From Mucilaginibacter sp. SMC90 (GTDB lineage: Bacteria; Bacteroidota; Bacteroidia; Sphingobacteriales; Sphingobacteriaceae), in assembly GCF_022811725.1 (NCBI RefSeq), contig NZ_CP094527.1, positions 5,394,001-5,458,000 on the forward strand: a stretch of DNA of 64,000 nt, written 5' to 3'. Each line of letters begins with the position of its first letter. Position 1 is the stretch's first letter. Below, piece by piece: positions 24,619-35,198 of the stretch. The notes beneath the pieces were generated by a model. It had not been told where the DNA came from. It ran no database searches and worked only from the letters and a program-made list of their open reading frames with translations. Position numbers and translations under genes: made by a program.

Positions 24619-27051
24619 ATGTTTTTGAAAACTTCAACTGCAAGGTTTTGCTTCTGTGTTTTGTTTGCCCTGCCTATTGTTGCGTTTGCCCAGCAGGCCC
24701 AAATAACTATCAACGCTTCACAAACACTTAACCGGATCCCTTCCAATCTTTATGGTGCCTGTATCGAAGACGTTAATCATGAGATTTACGGCGGCCTTTA
24801 CGATCAGCGCATTTTTGGTGAAAGTTTTGAAGAACCTTCTGCTTCACCGGTTATTGCCGGTTGGAAAAATTATGGAGGCTATTGGCAACCCGGTAAAAAC
24901 AGCATAAGCGTAAACGCGGGCGAAGGCTTTAAACTGGTAAAACAACAGTCGCCGGGCGCTTCCTATACTGCGGAAGTTTTGATGAAGTTTGGCCGACAAA
25001 ATGATAATGCAGGTATACTGGTTAACGTGAGTAATGCCAGTAGGGGAGCCGACAGTTTTAATGGTTATGAAATCAGTCTCGATCCGAATAAAAAGGTGCT
25101 GGTATTTGGCAAACACCGTAACAACTGGACCCCGCTAAGCGAAACTAAACTTTCTGTTGATTTTAAAAACTGGATAAAGCTTAAGATAGAGAATAGTGGC
25201 AATTCATTTAAGGTTTATCTCAACGATGATAAATCAGCAGTTGCTACCTTAACAGACAATAAAGCCCCCCTGCCCCCGGGAAACTTTGGGCTCAGAACAT
25301 ATAACGCCGATGTGGCATACAAAGATCTTACCATCACAGTTAACGGAAAAACAACGACAGAAAGTTTTCATGCCGAACCTGCCCTGAAAGTAAGTGGTGC
25401 CTGGGATGCAATAAACGTTAATAGCACCGGCTCTTTTTTAATAGATACAAACAATGCTTATAATGGCAGGCAATCGCAGGTGATTATGCATAACGGCAAT
25501 AAAGGAATAGCCGGGGTTGCCAACAGCGGCTTAAACCGCTGGGGGATAGCGTTGCGCAAAGGAAACTTTTACTCGGGCTCGTTATTTATGAAAGGCCAGG
25601 GTTTAAAAGGCGATGTAACCATATCACTGCAAAGCGCCGATGGCAAAAAACTTTACGGAACCCAGGTAATTAAAAATATCACACCGGAATGGAAACCATA
25701 CACATTTGCTATAAAAGCGTTGCAAAGTGATGTAAAAGCCCGGTTTGTTATCAGTATAAACAACAAGGGAAAGCTGTGGGCCGACCAGGTAACGCTGCTA
25801 TGTAAACAGGAGCAGTTTAAAGGCCTGCCGCTCCGTTCGGATATCGCAACCGCTATGCAGCATGAAGGCCTTAACTTTTTGCGATATGGGGGCACCATGG
25901 TTAACGCCCCTGGTTACCGTTTTAAAAATATGATAGGCCCCCGCGATAAGCGTCCGCCATATACGGGTCACTGGTACCCTCACACTACCAACGGCTTCGG
26001 AATTGAAGAATTTATTCAGTTATGCGAAGCAGCAGGTTTTGAAGCAGCATTTGCCATCAACATTGAAGAAACGCCTCAGGATTTATCCGATATGATAGAA
26101 TACCTGAAAGGGGATATACATACCAAATGGGGCAGGCAACGTGCTAATAATGGCCATCCGGCCCCCTATAAAGTAAAATATATTGAGATAGGGAACGAAG
26201 AAGTGATATTTCACGGAGATGTAAGATCAGAATATGAGCACTATGCCGAACGTTTTAACCTTTTACAAAATGCCATGCATAAAAAAGACCCTGCCTTAAA
26301 GTTTATCTGTTCGGCATGGTGGCGTCCTGGGTCGCCTAATATGAAATTGGTTTTTGAAGCTATAGATGGCAAGGCCGACTACTGGGACCTGCATACCGAT
26401 GCTGATAATCCCGACGCCGGGGCTAAGGTAGATAGTTCCCTTACATTAATGAAGGCTATGTTCACCGGGTGGAACCCCGGTACACGTCTGAAATGCACCA
26501 TCTTTGAAGAAAATGGTGGTCGTCATGATGTGTCAAGGGCACTTGGCCATGCCAGTACATTGAATGCAGTGTGCAGGCATGCCGATTTTGTACTTACATC
26601 ATGTGCGGCAAACGCATTGCAGCCATTAGGGCAAAATGACAACGGCTGGGACCAGGGGCAAGTTTTTTTTACGCCAGCCCAGGTTTGGGGTATGCCGCCT
26701 TTTTACGCCCAGCAAATGGCATCGGCAAATCACTTGCCTTTAAACATTGCAAGTATGACCACCGGCCCGGTTGATGTCAGCGCTACCCTTAGTGAAGATG
26801 GCAAACAGTTGGTATTGCATATTGTAAATCCGGCAGAAAAGTCTGTACCAGTTAATATCAAATTGAATGGTTTTGAAAAACGTAATGCCAATGCCTCGAT
26901 AGTGCAACTTGCCGGGGATTTAAAAGATGTTAATACCCCAGCACAGCCAAAGCTGATCAGCCCAAAATCAACACGGGTATCCTGGCCCGATGATAAAATT
27001 AATTATACTTTGCCTGCGGCTTCTTACACCATAATACGCTTTAGCCGGTAA
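24619..27051 (+). CDS. GH51 alpha-L-arabinofuranosidase with N-terminal binding modules
   Basis: 810 aa, secreted (signal peptide about 1-24, ending VAFAQ). GH51 start motif GACIEDVNHEIYGGLYDQR (about 45-63) is interrupted by a concanavalin-like module (about 85-210, LamG/CBM66-like) and a CBM4_9-like module (about 275-395); the catalytic TIM barrel follows with acid/base Glu527 in IEIGNEE and the likely nucleophile Glu630 in IFEENGG, then the C-terminal beta-sandwich. It removes arabinofuranose branches from plant polymers such as arabinan or arabinoxylan. It converges on the minus-strand HTCS gene. Single transcription unit as far as visible. Confidence 0.94.
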   Translation: MFLKTSTARFCFCVLFALPIVAFAQQAQITINASQTLNRIPSNLYGACIEDVNHEIYGGLYDQRIFGESFEEPSASPVIAGWKNYGGYWQPGKNSISVNAGEGFKLVKQQSPGASYTAEVLMKFGRQNDNAGILVNVSNASRGADSFNGYEISLDPNKKVLVFGKHRNNWTPLSETKLSVDFKNWIKLKIENSGNSFKVYLNDDKSAVATLTDNKAPLPPGNFGLRTYNADVAYKDLTITVNGKTTTESFHAEPALKVSGAWDAINVNSTGSFLIDTNNAYNGRQSQVIMHNGNKGIAGVANSGLNRWGIALRKGNFYSGSLFMKGQGLKGDVTISLQSADGKKLYGTQVIKNITPEWKPYTFAIKALQSDVKARFVISINNKGKLWADQVTLLCKQEQFKGLPLRSDIATAMQHEGLNFLRYGGTMVNAPGYRFKNMIGPRDKRPPYTGHWYPHTTNGFGIEEFIQLCEAAGFEAAFAINIEETPQDLSDMIEYLKGDIHTKWGRQRANNGHPAPYKVKYIEIGNEEVIFHGDVRSEYEHYAERFNLLQNAMHKKDPALKFICSAWWRPGSPNMKLVFEAIDGKADYWDLHTDADNPDAGAKVDSSLTLMKAMFTGWNPGTRLKCTIFEENGGRHDVSRALGHASTLNAVCRHADFVLTSCAANALQPLGQNDNGWDQGQVFFTPAQVWGMPPFYAQQMASANHLPLNIASMTTGPVDVSATLSEDGKQLVLHIVNPAEKSVPVNIKLNGFEKRNANASIVQLAGDLKDVNTPAQPKLISPKSTRVSWPDDKINYTLPAASYTIIRFSR

Positions 27052-27167
27052 ATATCATTTTTACTCGCTTGGCAATAATAATAAAGCAAGTTGCCAGGGG
27101 TAGACAGATCAGGTTAGGCCTATCAGCATGAAGGTAATACCTCTATACTGATACAACAGTTACGATA

Positions 27168-30100
27168 CTAATTTAAATCAGGCAGCCTATGTTTTGTTCG
27201 ATAGGCATTTGGCGAACAATTATACACCCGCTTAAACTCCCTGAAAAAATAGGTTTTGTTATTAAAGCCTGTCCGGTAAAAAATCTCGGATACCGTGAGG
27301 TCGGAAGTTGTTAGCAGCACTGCACTTTTTTGCAGCCTCACGTGCCTGATCAGCTCCGTAGGGCTCATATTGGAGAGCGTTTTTATTTTCCTGTACAGCT
27401 GGATCTTACTCAGGTTTAATGCATTTTCTAAAAAAGCGCCGTCAAGTTCCTCCAACAGATTATCTTCTATTATACCAACCACCTTTTCTATAAAATATTT
27501 ATCGCTGTCCTTAATGTCATTAACATCCAGTTGATCGGCAAGCTTGCTATTATTAAAAAACAGGTGCAGTTTTTCCCTGTATTCAAGCAGTTTTTGAAGC
27601 CTCACCAGCAAATGTTCTGTTTGGAAAGGTTTGGGGATATAGGCATCGGCCCCCAACTCGTAGCCTTCGGTCTGTTGCTCAATGGTTCCCCTTGCCGATA
27701 GGATCACGAATGGAATATGACAGGATTCGGGTGTACTTTTAATTACCCGGCAAAGCTGTAAACCATCAAAATCAGGCATCATGATATCGCTAATGATCAG
27801 ATCGGGCGTAATACGCCTGATAACACTAAGGGCCTCTTTGCCGGTTGCAGCTTCATACACTATATATTGTTCCTGTAAAATATCTTTAATCAAGTAACGG
27901 ATACGTTGCTCATCCTCAACCACCAGGATCATTTTCTTATCTTCCTGCTCAAAGCTTTTCACAAGCGCTTTCTTATTATTTTCGGCTACTGTAACCTGCT
28001 TTTCATTTGCTTGTCCCGGAGTTATCGATTGAAAGATATACGATGGCTTTTCAATTTTATCCCCCGCTTCGGCTACCAGCTCATGCTTACCGGGTATAAA
28101 GCTTAAAGGCAAATATACCTTAAAAGCTATCCAGCCGTTATTGCATTGCGCATCAATAGTACCATTGAGTAATGACACCAACTGCCTGGTAAAGGCAAGC
28201 CCTACCCCCGAACTGATCTTGCTTTGCTGGCTTCCGTCGGCTACAAAAAACCTGTCGAAAAGGCGTTGCATTTCATCTCCGGTTAAGGTACAGCCAGAAT
28301 TGGCCACCACCATTTCCAGCTGATCAGATCCGGCAAGCCTGTTTACAGAAAATATCACCGACTGGCCATCACTGGTATGCTTAAACGCGTTAGACAGCAG
28401 GTTGAAAATAATTTTCTCCAGTTTATCCTTATCAATCCACAAACTGATGTCAGGCTCTATATAGCATGAAAAATCGAGCTTTTTGGGTTCAGAAAGCGGC
28501 TCGAACAATTTGGCAATATTGGTGAGTAAGCCTGATATATTGAGATAGGAAAAATGATTCTTCAAAAAGCCGGATTCGGCTTTGCGAAACTCCAGCAATT
28601 GCAACACCAGGTAATGTAACCGCGATGCTTCCTGTTTTACAACCGATAAAAAATAGTTATTCTGCGCCGGTTCATCCTGTTTGCTTTTATAAAGGTATCT
28701 TTCCAACGACCCTAAAATAAGTGTTAGCGGTGTTTGTAGCTCGTGGGCTATATTGGTAAAAAAGTTGAGCTGTTCCTGGTGCAATTTCTCGTCCTTTTGA
28801 TGCAGCATATGCTCCATACGGAGTTGCTGCGTCATCATGAATTTGTTTTTGCGGTACCTGAAATACAGGTAGCCGGAACCTGCAAGCACAAGTGCATATA
28901 ACAGGTAAGCCCAGGTAGTTAGCCAAAAATATTGCTTTACAGTAATACTAAAAGCAGGGATCCCCTCGGTCCAGATGCCTTCACCGTTTGTCCATTTAAT
29001 CAATAGCCTGTAGCTCCCTGCCGAAATATTATTGTAAATGATCTTTTCATTATTCCCCATATAATGCCATTCCTTATCACTTCCCTCCAAAAAATAAGCG
29101 TACTGACATTTTTGCGGGTGCAGGTAGGTTACAGGTTGAATATTCAGCTCAAAATAATTATCCTGAGGTGCCAGTTCATAATGCCGGTTCACGGCCGAAC
29201 CATTTTTGGTTAATACATTTAAACCACGTTCGGTTGCAAATTTACCTGCAAACTGTAATTCGGAAAGCAGCAGGTGCGGTTGCTCGTTGTTAATAACAAT
29301 ACCTTCGGGCAAAAAATAGTTAAACCCATAAATCCCCCCAAAAAACAACATCCCGGCAGGATCTTTCCAAACAGCGTTATCGCTAAACTCATCGCTCTGC
29401 AACCCGTCCGATTCTTTAAACTGTACAATCTTTAAACTTTGCGGATTGATCCGGGCCAGTCCTTTGTTGGTACTAATCCAGATATTACCGACGTTGTCTT
29501 CATTAATAGCATGAACAGTGTTGTTGGGGAGGCCGTCATCAACATATAGTTTATTAAATACCGGCTTTACCTGCCTTGCTGCCACCTCTTCATCAACCCA
29601 GTTTAAACCAAAACTGGTACCTATCCAAAGTTTTTTACGGCTATCCATGTAAAGCGAAAGTGCATCATTGTTTGACAGGCTCTTATCATATGAGAATGCT
29701 TTTATTGTTTTAAATTTCCGGAGCTTTTTATCAAACATGCTCAAACCTCCATAACGGCACCCTATCCAGATCCGGCCGTTATTACCTTCGGCAAGGCTGT
29801 AAATCACATAACTGCCTGGCCCGGCATTAGTACCATCATAAATATATTTTTCAAGGTACTTTAGCGATATCCTACCCCATTTGTCAATTTCCAGTTTAAG
29901 ATGTACCAATCCCCCTTCGTTCAGGCCAAGCCATGCCGAACCGTCCTGATCATGCAGTACACAATGCACTGAGCCAAAAGAAGGATATTTCTCGCTGCCC
30001 CTGATCTCTTCCCATTTGATAAATTTCTTCAAACGCTGATCATACAGTGTTATGCCCGGCGCGTCGGAGCCGATATAAACCATACCGGTTTTATCCCTGG

Positions 30101-31295
30101 TAATAGAATACACACAATTATCCAGCAGATCGACATTGGTATGAAAAGACTTGATTGTAGAAAACGACACATCGCTTTTACCAAAATTTTTAATAGTGAC
30201 AATCCCGTTGCCCTTGGTTCCAACCCATAATTCATTATCAACCGAACAAAAAGCCCGCACAGGAATATGGAATGATTGCCCGTTACTTTGTTTTTGGATA
30301 ATGCCGAAATAGTTTTCTTTAGGCATTACTTTAAGGATCCCGTTGCCATCAGTACCTATCCATAGCAAATTTGCGCCGGCATCCTGCAGCGATGTAATCC
30401 GTATGTTTTGTAATACCGGTATTTCGGCAGATAAAAAAGCTGATGGTTTAAAATCCGGGGTATACTCGCCAACACCCTTTGATGCCCATGCAAAAACATA
30501 ATGCTGACGATAATAGCTCATGGAACGTACCTCATGGGGCAGCTTCAATATTTTCTGAGCGGCGAAATTATCCTCCACACCAAATAAATCGCCGTTTTTG
30601 GATGTATAGAATACCTTTCCGTTAACAAAAAACACATTATCGATATTATTTACCGATGGAAATGCTGTTTGTTTTACAAAGCCGGCAGCGGTTCTTTTAA
30701 AAACCTCAAGGATACCATCGTCTTTCAGGAGCCATAGGTTGTTATGAACATCAAAAAAGATCTTTATTAATAAAAAGTTATTCAGCCCTTTAATATCAAC
30801 CTTGCTGAACTTATCCAATTGCTGATCATACAGGTCAATTTCATTACCATTGCGGCGGGCGGTGTATACCAGGCCGTTATTGTCAACAGCAATAGTATAC
30901 CCGTTTGATACCACTTTTTTACGGTTATAAAAATAATTGCTGAAATCGCCGGTGCTTTTATTGAATTTGGATATACCTTCAACCGTACCGATCCAGATGT
31001 TACGGCTATTATCACCGGTTACCTGATAAATAATATTACTGGCTATCGAATTTTTACCGGGCCTGGTACGTTCATAATTAAATACATGGATATTTTTGCC
31101 GTCATAAAAATTCAGGCCGTCCCAGGTGCCAAACCAAATAAGCTGCTCGCTATCCTGGTAAATGGTATTGATACAGCTGTTAGACAAACCGCTGCTATTA
31201 TCAATTTGCTGATATAAATATTGGGCCTTACCGGTCAGGGCAAATAAAACACAATACCCAAACACTAAAAAAGAGTAAAGTTTCTTCATGCGCAA
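27168..31295 (-). CDS. Hybrid two-component system sensor/regulator (HTCS)
   Basis: 1375 aa. Signal peptide (about 1-24), regulator-propeller repeats filling the periplasmic half, Y_Y_Y domain, a membrane segment near 780-800 (WAYLLYALVLAGSGYLYF), HisKA with His851 in NIAHELQTPLT, HATPase, receiver with Asp1170 in IISDIMMP, and an AraC-type HTH at the C-terminus. The ATPase N-box is intact (NLLSNAFKHT) but the G1 box reads NSGCTL instead of DxGxG, so ATP binding may be weakened. It lies just downstream of the mannan locus on the same strand (AraC stop at 31491) and next to the convergent GH51 gene; either could be its target. Confidence 0.95.
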   Translation of the reverse strand: MRMKKLYSFLVFGYCVLFALTGKAQYLYQQIDNSSGLSNSCINTIYQDSEQLIWFGTWDGLNFYDGKNIHVFNYERTRPGKNSIASNIIYQVTGDNSRNIWIGTVEGISKFNKSTGDFSNYFYNRKKVVSNGYTIAVDNNGLVYTARRNGNEIDLYDQQLDKFSKVDIKGLNNFLLIKIFFDVHNNLWLLKDDGILEVFKRTAAGFVKQTAFPSVNNIDNVFFVNGKVFYTSKNGDLFGVEDNFAAQKILKLPHEVRSMSYYRQHYVFAWASKGVGEYTPDFKPSAFLSAEIPVLQNIRITSLQDAGANLLWIGTDGNGILKVMPKENYFGIIQKQSNGQSFHIPVRAFCSVDNELWVGTKGNGIVTIKNFGKSDVSFSTIKSFHTNVDLLDNCVYSITRDKTGMVYIGSDAPGITLYDQRLKKFIKWEEIRGSEKYPSFGSVHCVLHDQDGSAWLGLNEGGLVHLKLEIDKWGRISLKYLEKYIYDGTNAGPGSYVIYSLAEGNNGRIWIGCRYGGLSMFDKKLRKFKTIKAFSYDKSLSNNDALSLYMDSRKKLWIGTSFGLNWVDEEVAARQVKPVFNKLYVDDGLPNNTVHAINEDNVGNIWISTNKGLARINPQSLKIVQFKESDGLQSDEFSDNAVWKDPAGMLFFGGIYGFNYFLPEGIVINNEQPHLLLSELQFAGKFATERGLNVLTKNGSAVNRHYELAPQDNYFELNIQPVTYLHPQKCQYAYFLEGSDKEWHYMGNNEKIIYNNISAGSYRLLIKWTNGEGIWTEGIPAFSITVKQYFWLTTWAYLLYALVLAGSGYLYFRYRKNKFMMTQQLRMEHMLHQKDEKLHQEQLNFFTNIAHELQTPLTLILGSLERYLYKSKQDEPAQNNYFLSVVKQEASRLHYLVLQLLEFRKAESGFLKNHFSYLNISGLLTNIAKLFEPLSEPKKLDFSCYIEPDISLWIDKDKLEKIIFNLLSNAFKHTSDGQSVIFSVNRLAGSDQLEMVVANSGCTLTGDEMQRLFDRFFVADGSQQSKISSGVGLAFTRQLVSLLNGTIDAQCNNGWIAFKVYLPLSFIPGKHELVAEAGDKIEKPSYIFQSITPGQANEKQVTVAENNKKALVKSFEQEDKKMILVVEDEQRIRYLIKDILQEQYIVYEAATGKEALSVIRRITPDLIISDIMMPDFDGLQLCRVIKSTPESCHIPFVILSARGTIEQQTEGYELGADAYIPKPFQTEHLLVRLQKLLEYREKLHLFFNNSKLADQLDVNDIKDSDKYFIEKVVGIIEDNLLEELDGAFLENALNLSKIQLYRKIKTLSNMSPTELIRHVRLQKSAVLLTTSDLTVSEIFYRTGFNNKTYFFREFKRVYNCSPNAYRTKHRLPDLN

Positions 31296-31490
31296 ATACC
31301 TTCCTATTAAACTTTATTAAAAGAAAAACATATATCAATATTGCCGGTTTGGTAGTGGCAACTGTTATAACGGGTAAAACAAACTTAGTTATTACCCTCG
31401 TTTAGATGTAATACTATTTTAACATTAACAAGTGGCTTACAATGAATACCAGCCACAATCCTGTTACAGGGCGGCATTATCAAAAGCCAC

Positions 31491-32384
31491 TTAATATACC
31501 ATAACCTTATTTCCGTTATACTTATTTCTGAACTGCTTAGGGGTGCATTTTTTATTTAGCTTAAATATGCGGTTAAAATTTGCCAGGTTGCTAAAACCGC
31601 AGCGATAAGCAATTTCCCCAACCGAGTAGTTATTTTCAATCAGCAAACGTGATACATGCCCAAGCCTGATTTGAGCAAGACATTCTCTGAAGGTTAAACC
31701 TGTACTTCTTTTTAGCATCCTGCTTAAAAGTTCACCGGGCACTTTAACGGCCATAGCTATTTCATCAAGGCTGAGCGGTTGTTGATAATTAGCATTCATG
31801 AAAGAAAAAGCTATTTCAATAAAATCTTTGTCCCGCAGCTTTTCTACAGGCAAAACCACCGCATCTGCATCATGATCAAGCAGGCATTCATAGGGAGACA
31901 TGGAAAGCTCATGAAGAATTTTCAGCAAAGCAATTACCGAATCGAACCCGCTTTTACCGGACAGTGCAGAAATCATAGGGGCGAGTTTATTAACCGTCTC
32001 CGCGCCGAAAACTATGCCCTTTGCCGAAGCGTTGAACATAGTTTTTAACATTTGCATCTGTTCCCGGTCAAACATTCCACCGCTTAAAATATCATGCTGA
32101 AACTGTATGGTTATCTCCCGGATGTTTTCGCCTCTGCAATTGTGGTTTAGCCAGCCATGCTCCAGTTTAGGCCCAAGCAATACCAACTCGGTATTAGTAA
32201 TTTCTGCCGAATGATTGCCAACAACGCGTTTGGCACCGCCAGCGTTTAAGATCAGATTAAGTTCCATTTCATGGTGCCGGTGCACCGGAAAGTCAAACCG
32301 CTTTTTATTCCTATCGAAAAGCAGGAAACAATCGCCCGGGGTAAGCGGGGTTATTTCCCTGAAAACTTCATTTGCTTTCATCAT
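31491..32384 (-). CDS. AraC-family transcriptional regulator with cupin sensor
   Basis: 297 aa. N-terminal cupin-type sensing domain (HRHHEMELNLIL) and C-terminal double HTH (SLDEIAMAVKVPGELLSRML, NYSVGEIAYRCGFSNLANFNRIF). Its start codon lies 17 nt inside the end of the GH5-like gene, so it is translationally coupled to the enzyme operon as the last gene. It probably senses a sugar released by the operon enzymes and regulates the same locus, beside the HTCS (inference). Confidence 0.93.
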   Translation of the reverse strand: MMKANEVFREITPLTPGDCFLLFDRNKKRFDFPVHRHHEMELNLILNAGGAKRVVGNHSAEITNTELVLLGPKLEHGWLNHNCRGENIREITIQFQHDILSGGMFDREQMQMLKTMFNASAKGIVFGAETVNKLAPMISALSGKSGFDSVIALLKILHELSMSPYECLLDHDADAVVLPVEKLRDKDFIEIAFSFMNANYQQPLSLDEIAMAVKVPGELLSRMLKRSTGLTFRECLAQIRLGHVSRLLIENNYSVGEIAYRCGFSNLANFNRIFKLNKKCTPKQFRNKYNGNKVMVY

Positions 32385-34047
32385 TTACGATTAAGATCCG
32401 AGCTTCTTTTGATTGCAATCCCAAAGTGCTGATCGTTATGTTTTTGCCTGATGACCTGCCGCCGCCTTCTGTTCTGTACTTCCCTGTTTCGGGTAAAAAT
32501 GACCGGACTGAGAACTTATTAAGTGACGCCGGGATAATCACCTGTGTTGAAATTAGCTGATCCGTATTATTGAGCAGGTAAATGAAATATTTATTACCAC
32601 ATTTCATCCCGTAAGCTTCGGCCTTGCGGGCGATAACAGGGATTTGTACAAATGAGCCATCACCTGCATTAAGCATGGCATCACTTATCTCCCGTACGCC
32701 TTTGAAATAATAGGCCATTTTCTCATCATCAAATAACTCCCACCACCAACTCATGGGCAGTAAGGGCGTTTCGCTGAATAAACCATACCATAGGCCGCGT
32801 TTGAAATCAAAATCGGCCTCTTTTGCATATTTAGGATCAGCATCCTCCCAACGGTATCCGAACTCCCCAACTACATAGGGCTTACCATAGGTTTGAATAT
32901 AAGACGGATATATTGCAGGGATTTTTTCGGTATGCTTATAAATGTGCTTCTGGTTAAAATCAAGATAAGCTAAGGAATTAAGTCCCTGAATATCCCGGTG
33001 CGAAATACTTGTTGTAACCATATGATGATAAGGATCAATATCTTTCAGATAGCGGCTCATATCATCATGCCATTGCGTAATGTATTGATGCGGGATCAAA
33101 ATACTATCCTCTTTATTGAACGCCGCATTATCAACCTCATTAAAAAACTCAAAGGCAGCAATATTGGTGCTGTATCCCCAACGGGCAATTATATAACGAA
33201 GCTTATTTTTATATTTTTCTTTAGCTTTTTGAAGACTAAAGAACTCTGCCGGAGTTTTTGCCGGGCCACCGTTTATAGTGTTATAAGGACTGTTTTTCCA
33301 GCCTCCGGCTTCCATCAAATGGCCATGCCAATCCAGTGTGAGCATAAAATACAAGCCTAAAGAATCGGTCATCTGTACCAGTTCGTCCATGCGTTTAAGG
33401 GCACCTGGATTAAAGTACTCATTGGTACTGCGGTAACGTTTGGTTGAAGAAACCTTTTTCCACTCCAGCGGCAGGTTCCAGTAGCACATCCAGGTACGGA
33501 AAAAGTTAGCCCCGTTTTTTGAAAGCGTAGGTAACAAATGATCATAGGTCCATTTATCGTTTTCAAACTTTCTTGATTCCCAGGCTACATTTTCACCAAT
33601 TCCCCTAAACAACCTGCCATTGTCAAACTTAAAGGTCCAGGTATTATTTTTATGCAGGAATCCGGGCTTCGCGGCCGCCTGCACATCGAAACGCCCCTCA
33701 TTTGATTTTGATTCGCCAGCCTTACTTCTGAGGTTAAAATGGTAAGTGTATTCACCTGTTTCCTGCGCGGCGAAGCGGGCTTTCCAGTTCGACCGCGTAC
33801 TATCGCCCTTTTCAAAATAGCACGGCAGCACAACAGGCCTTCCTGACGGGCTAACCATTTCCAGATCAACACTAATATCCTGCTGATCGTAAGGGTTTAC
33901 AAAAGGAGCAGATAAGCTAATATCCCACTCCGTTTTTTCAAACTCAATAACCTTAGTATTCAGCAAATGATACTGTATTTGCTGCGCCTGGGCGGCGCAA
34001 GCAAAAAACAACAGCAAGGGGGTTAATATTTTATAATGTAGTTTCAT
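32368..34047 (-). CDS. DUF5060-containing GH5-like glycoside hydrolase
   Basis: 559 aa with signal peptide (about 1-21). DUF5060 beta-sandwich (about 30-125) precedes a clan GH-A TIM barrel (about 145-470): acid/base Glu304 in FEFFNEVDN and nucleophile Glu395 in VVGEFGYRW, spaced as in GH5. The C-terminal beta domain (about 480-559) is small. Such DUF5060 enzymes are often found in Bacteroidota mannan or glucan loci. With a GH26 enzyme 13 bp upstream, activity on beta-mannan oligosaccharides is likely but the exact linkage is inference. Confidence 0.9.
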   Translation of the reverse strand: MKLHYKILTPLLLFFACAAQAQQIQYHLLNTKVIEFEKTEWDISLSAPFVNPYDQQDISVDLEMVSPSGRPVVLPCYFEKGDSTRSNWKARFAAQETGEYTYHFNLRSKAGESKSNEGRFDVQAAAKPGFLHKNNTWTFKFDNGRLFRGIGENVAWESRKFENDKWTYDHLLPTLSKNGANFFRTWMCYWNLPLEWKKVSSTKRYRSTNEYFNPGALKRMDELVQMTDSLGLYFMLTLDWHGHLMEAGGWKNSPYNTINGGPAKTPAEFFSLQKAKEKYKNKLRYIIARWGYSTNIAAFEFFNEVDNAAFNKEDSILIPHQYITQWHDDMSRYLKDIDPYHHMVTTSISHRDIQGLNSLAYLDFNQKHIYKHTEKIPAIYPSYIQTYGKPYVVGEFGYRWEDADPKYAKEADFDFKRGLWYGLFSETPLLPMSWWWELFDDEKMAYYFKGVREISDAMLNAGDGSFVQIPVIARKAEAYGMKCGNKYFIYLLNNTDQLISTQVIIPASLNKFSVRSFLPETGKYRTEGGGRSSGKNITISTLGLQSKEARILIVNDESK

Positions 34048-34060
34048 TTATAACATGGGC

Positions 34061-35122
34061 TTATTTCCAGCCTGGCATTTTATCAAGGGTGATCACATTG
34101 GGCGCAGTATGCAGTTTTTTGATATCGGCATCGCTGTTGTTGCTAAATTCCAGTTCGCTCCAGCCCATAAAAAATGTCCATTTAGGCTGAGCAGTCAGCT
34201 GAGCTGCGGTAGGCAATTTCTGGCATTCGCCAATAGCAATGAGTTTCCCCGCTGCTACGGTTACCATAGTGTTGTATTTAGCCTGGGTATAACCGCTGCC
34301 ATCATAAACATCAAGCGCGGCAACGTCATAATAATCGGCACCGGGATTGTAGGCATTTACATCATCGTTAAGGCTGCCAAAATCCTGTACATCCCAAACC
34401 CAGATGAGGTTGGTGAGCCCTTTGGTTTTTACCATATAGTCATGCAGCATCTGGTAAAGTTTGCGGGTGCCGGTTGGGCCGGGTCTTCCTGCCCACCAAA
34501 AGCTGCCCTGGTTCATTTCATGCATGGGCCGCCAAAGCACTTCCACGTTTTTGTCTTTTAACTGTTGTAGGTAAAAGCAAACCTCATCAACCAAAGCTTT
34601 CCATTTATTATTCATGGCTGAGCCATCGGTGGTGAGTTCTGTCCACTGGTCGTTAGTGAGTTTGCTGAGTACACCATTGGCGTCAAAACCGCAGGGCTCG
34701 GCAAGGGCCGGATTACAGGAATGCCACATGATGTTGACCAGCGCTCCTTTGTTCCACTGGTTAATAGCTTCGTTGATCATGGTTTGCCTGTCGTTGATAT
34801 TATCCTGTTGAAACAGGAAATCACCGCTCCAAAGGCCGGGATACTTACCGGTTACACTGTAAACTTTCTCAGTCCACACGGCGGGGGTAGCATTTGGCTC
34901 GCGGTTGTGGATGCCGGCTACGGTTTTGGTACCCGATATTTTATACAGGTAATTAAGCGATTTAAATGGCGTGGCGGGAATGGTAACCACGGGCGTATCA
35001 ACCGGTGGTTTTGTGCCGCCGTTGTCACCACCAGGACCAGCATCAGATTTTTTTCCACCGCAGGCAAAGAAAACAGCCGTAGCAGCAGTGATCAATATTA
35101 AAGGTATTTGCATTTTTTTCAT
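34061..35122 (-). CDS. GH26 beta-mannanase lipoprotein
   Basis: 353 aa. Lipobox at AVFFACGG, so exported and lipid-anchored, probably at the outer membrane. The GH26 barrel shows acid/base Glu202 in WRPMHEMNQGSFWW (the family signature) and nucleophile Glu299 in IAIGECQ. It cuts internal beta-1,4-mannosyl bonds; a minority of GH26 enzymes cut xylan or glucan. It lies in the SusC-SusD-lipoprotein-GH26-GH5-AraC operon and probably performs the first cut at the cell surface or in the periplasm. Confidence 0.94.
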   Translation of the reverse strand: MKKMQIPLILITAATAVFFACGGKKSDAGPGGDNGGTKPPVDTPVVTIPATPFKSLNYLYKISGTKTVAGIHNREPNATPAVWTEKVYSVTGKYPGLWSGDFLFQQDNINDRQTMINEAINQWNKGALVNIMWHSCNPALAEPCGFDANGVLSKLTNDQWTELTTDGSAMNNKWKALVDEVCFYLQQLKDKNVEVLWRPMHEMNQGSFWWAGRPGPTGTRKLYQMLHDYMVKTKGLTNLIWVWDVQDFGSLNDDVNAYNPGADYYDVAALDVYDGSGYTQAKYNTMVTVAAGKLIAIGECQKLPTAAQLTAQPKWTFFMGWSELEFSNNSDADIKKLHTAPNVITLDKMPGWK

Positions 35123-35198
35123 AAGGGTTCATATTCAACGTCACATTTCAATAGTTACCGCCTGGCTTCGATCCATAAGTATTAGAAAGACAAAAACT

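Noticed and set aside
34055..34561. 168-codon plus-strand frame across the GH26 gene
   Set aside because: Antisense shadow; the minus-strand protein has complete GH26 catalytic motifs.
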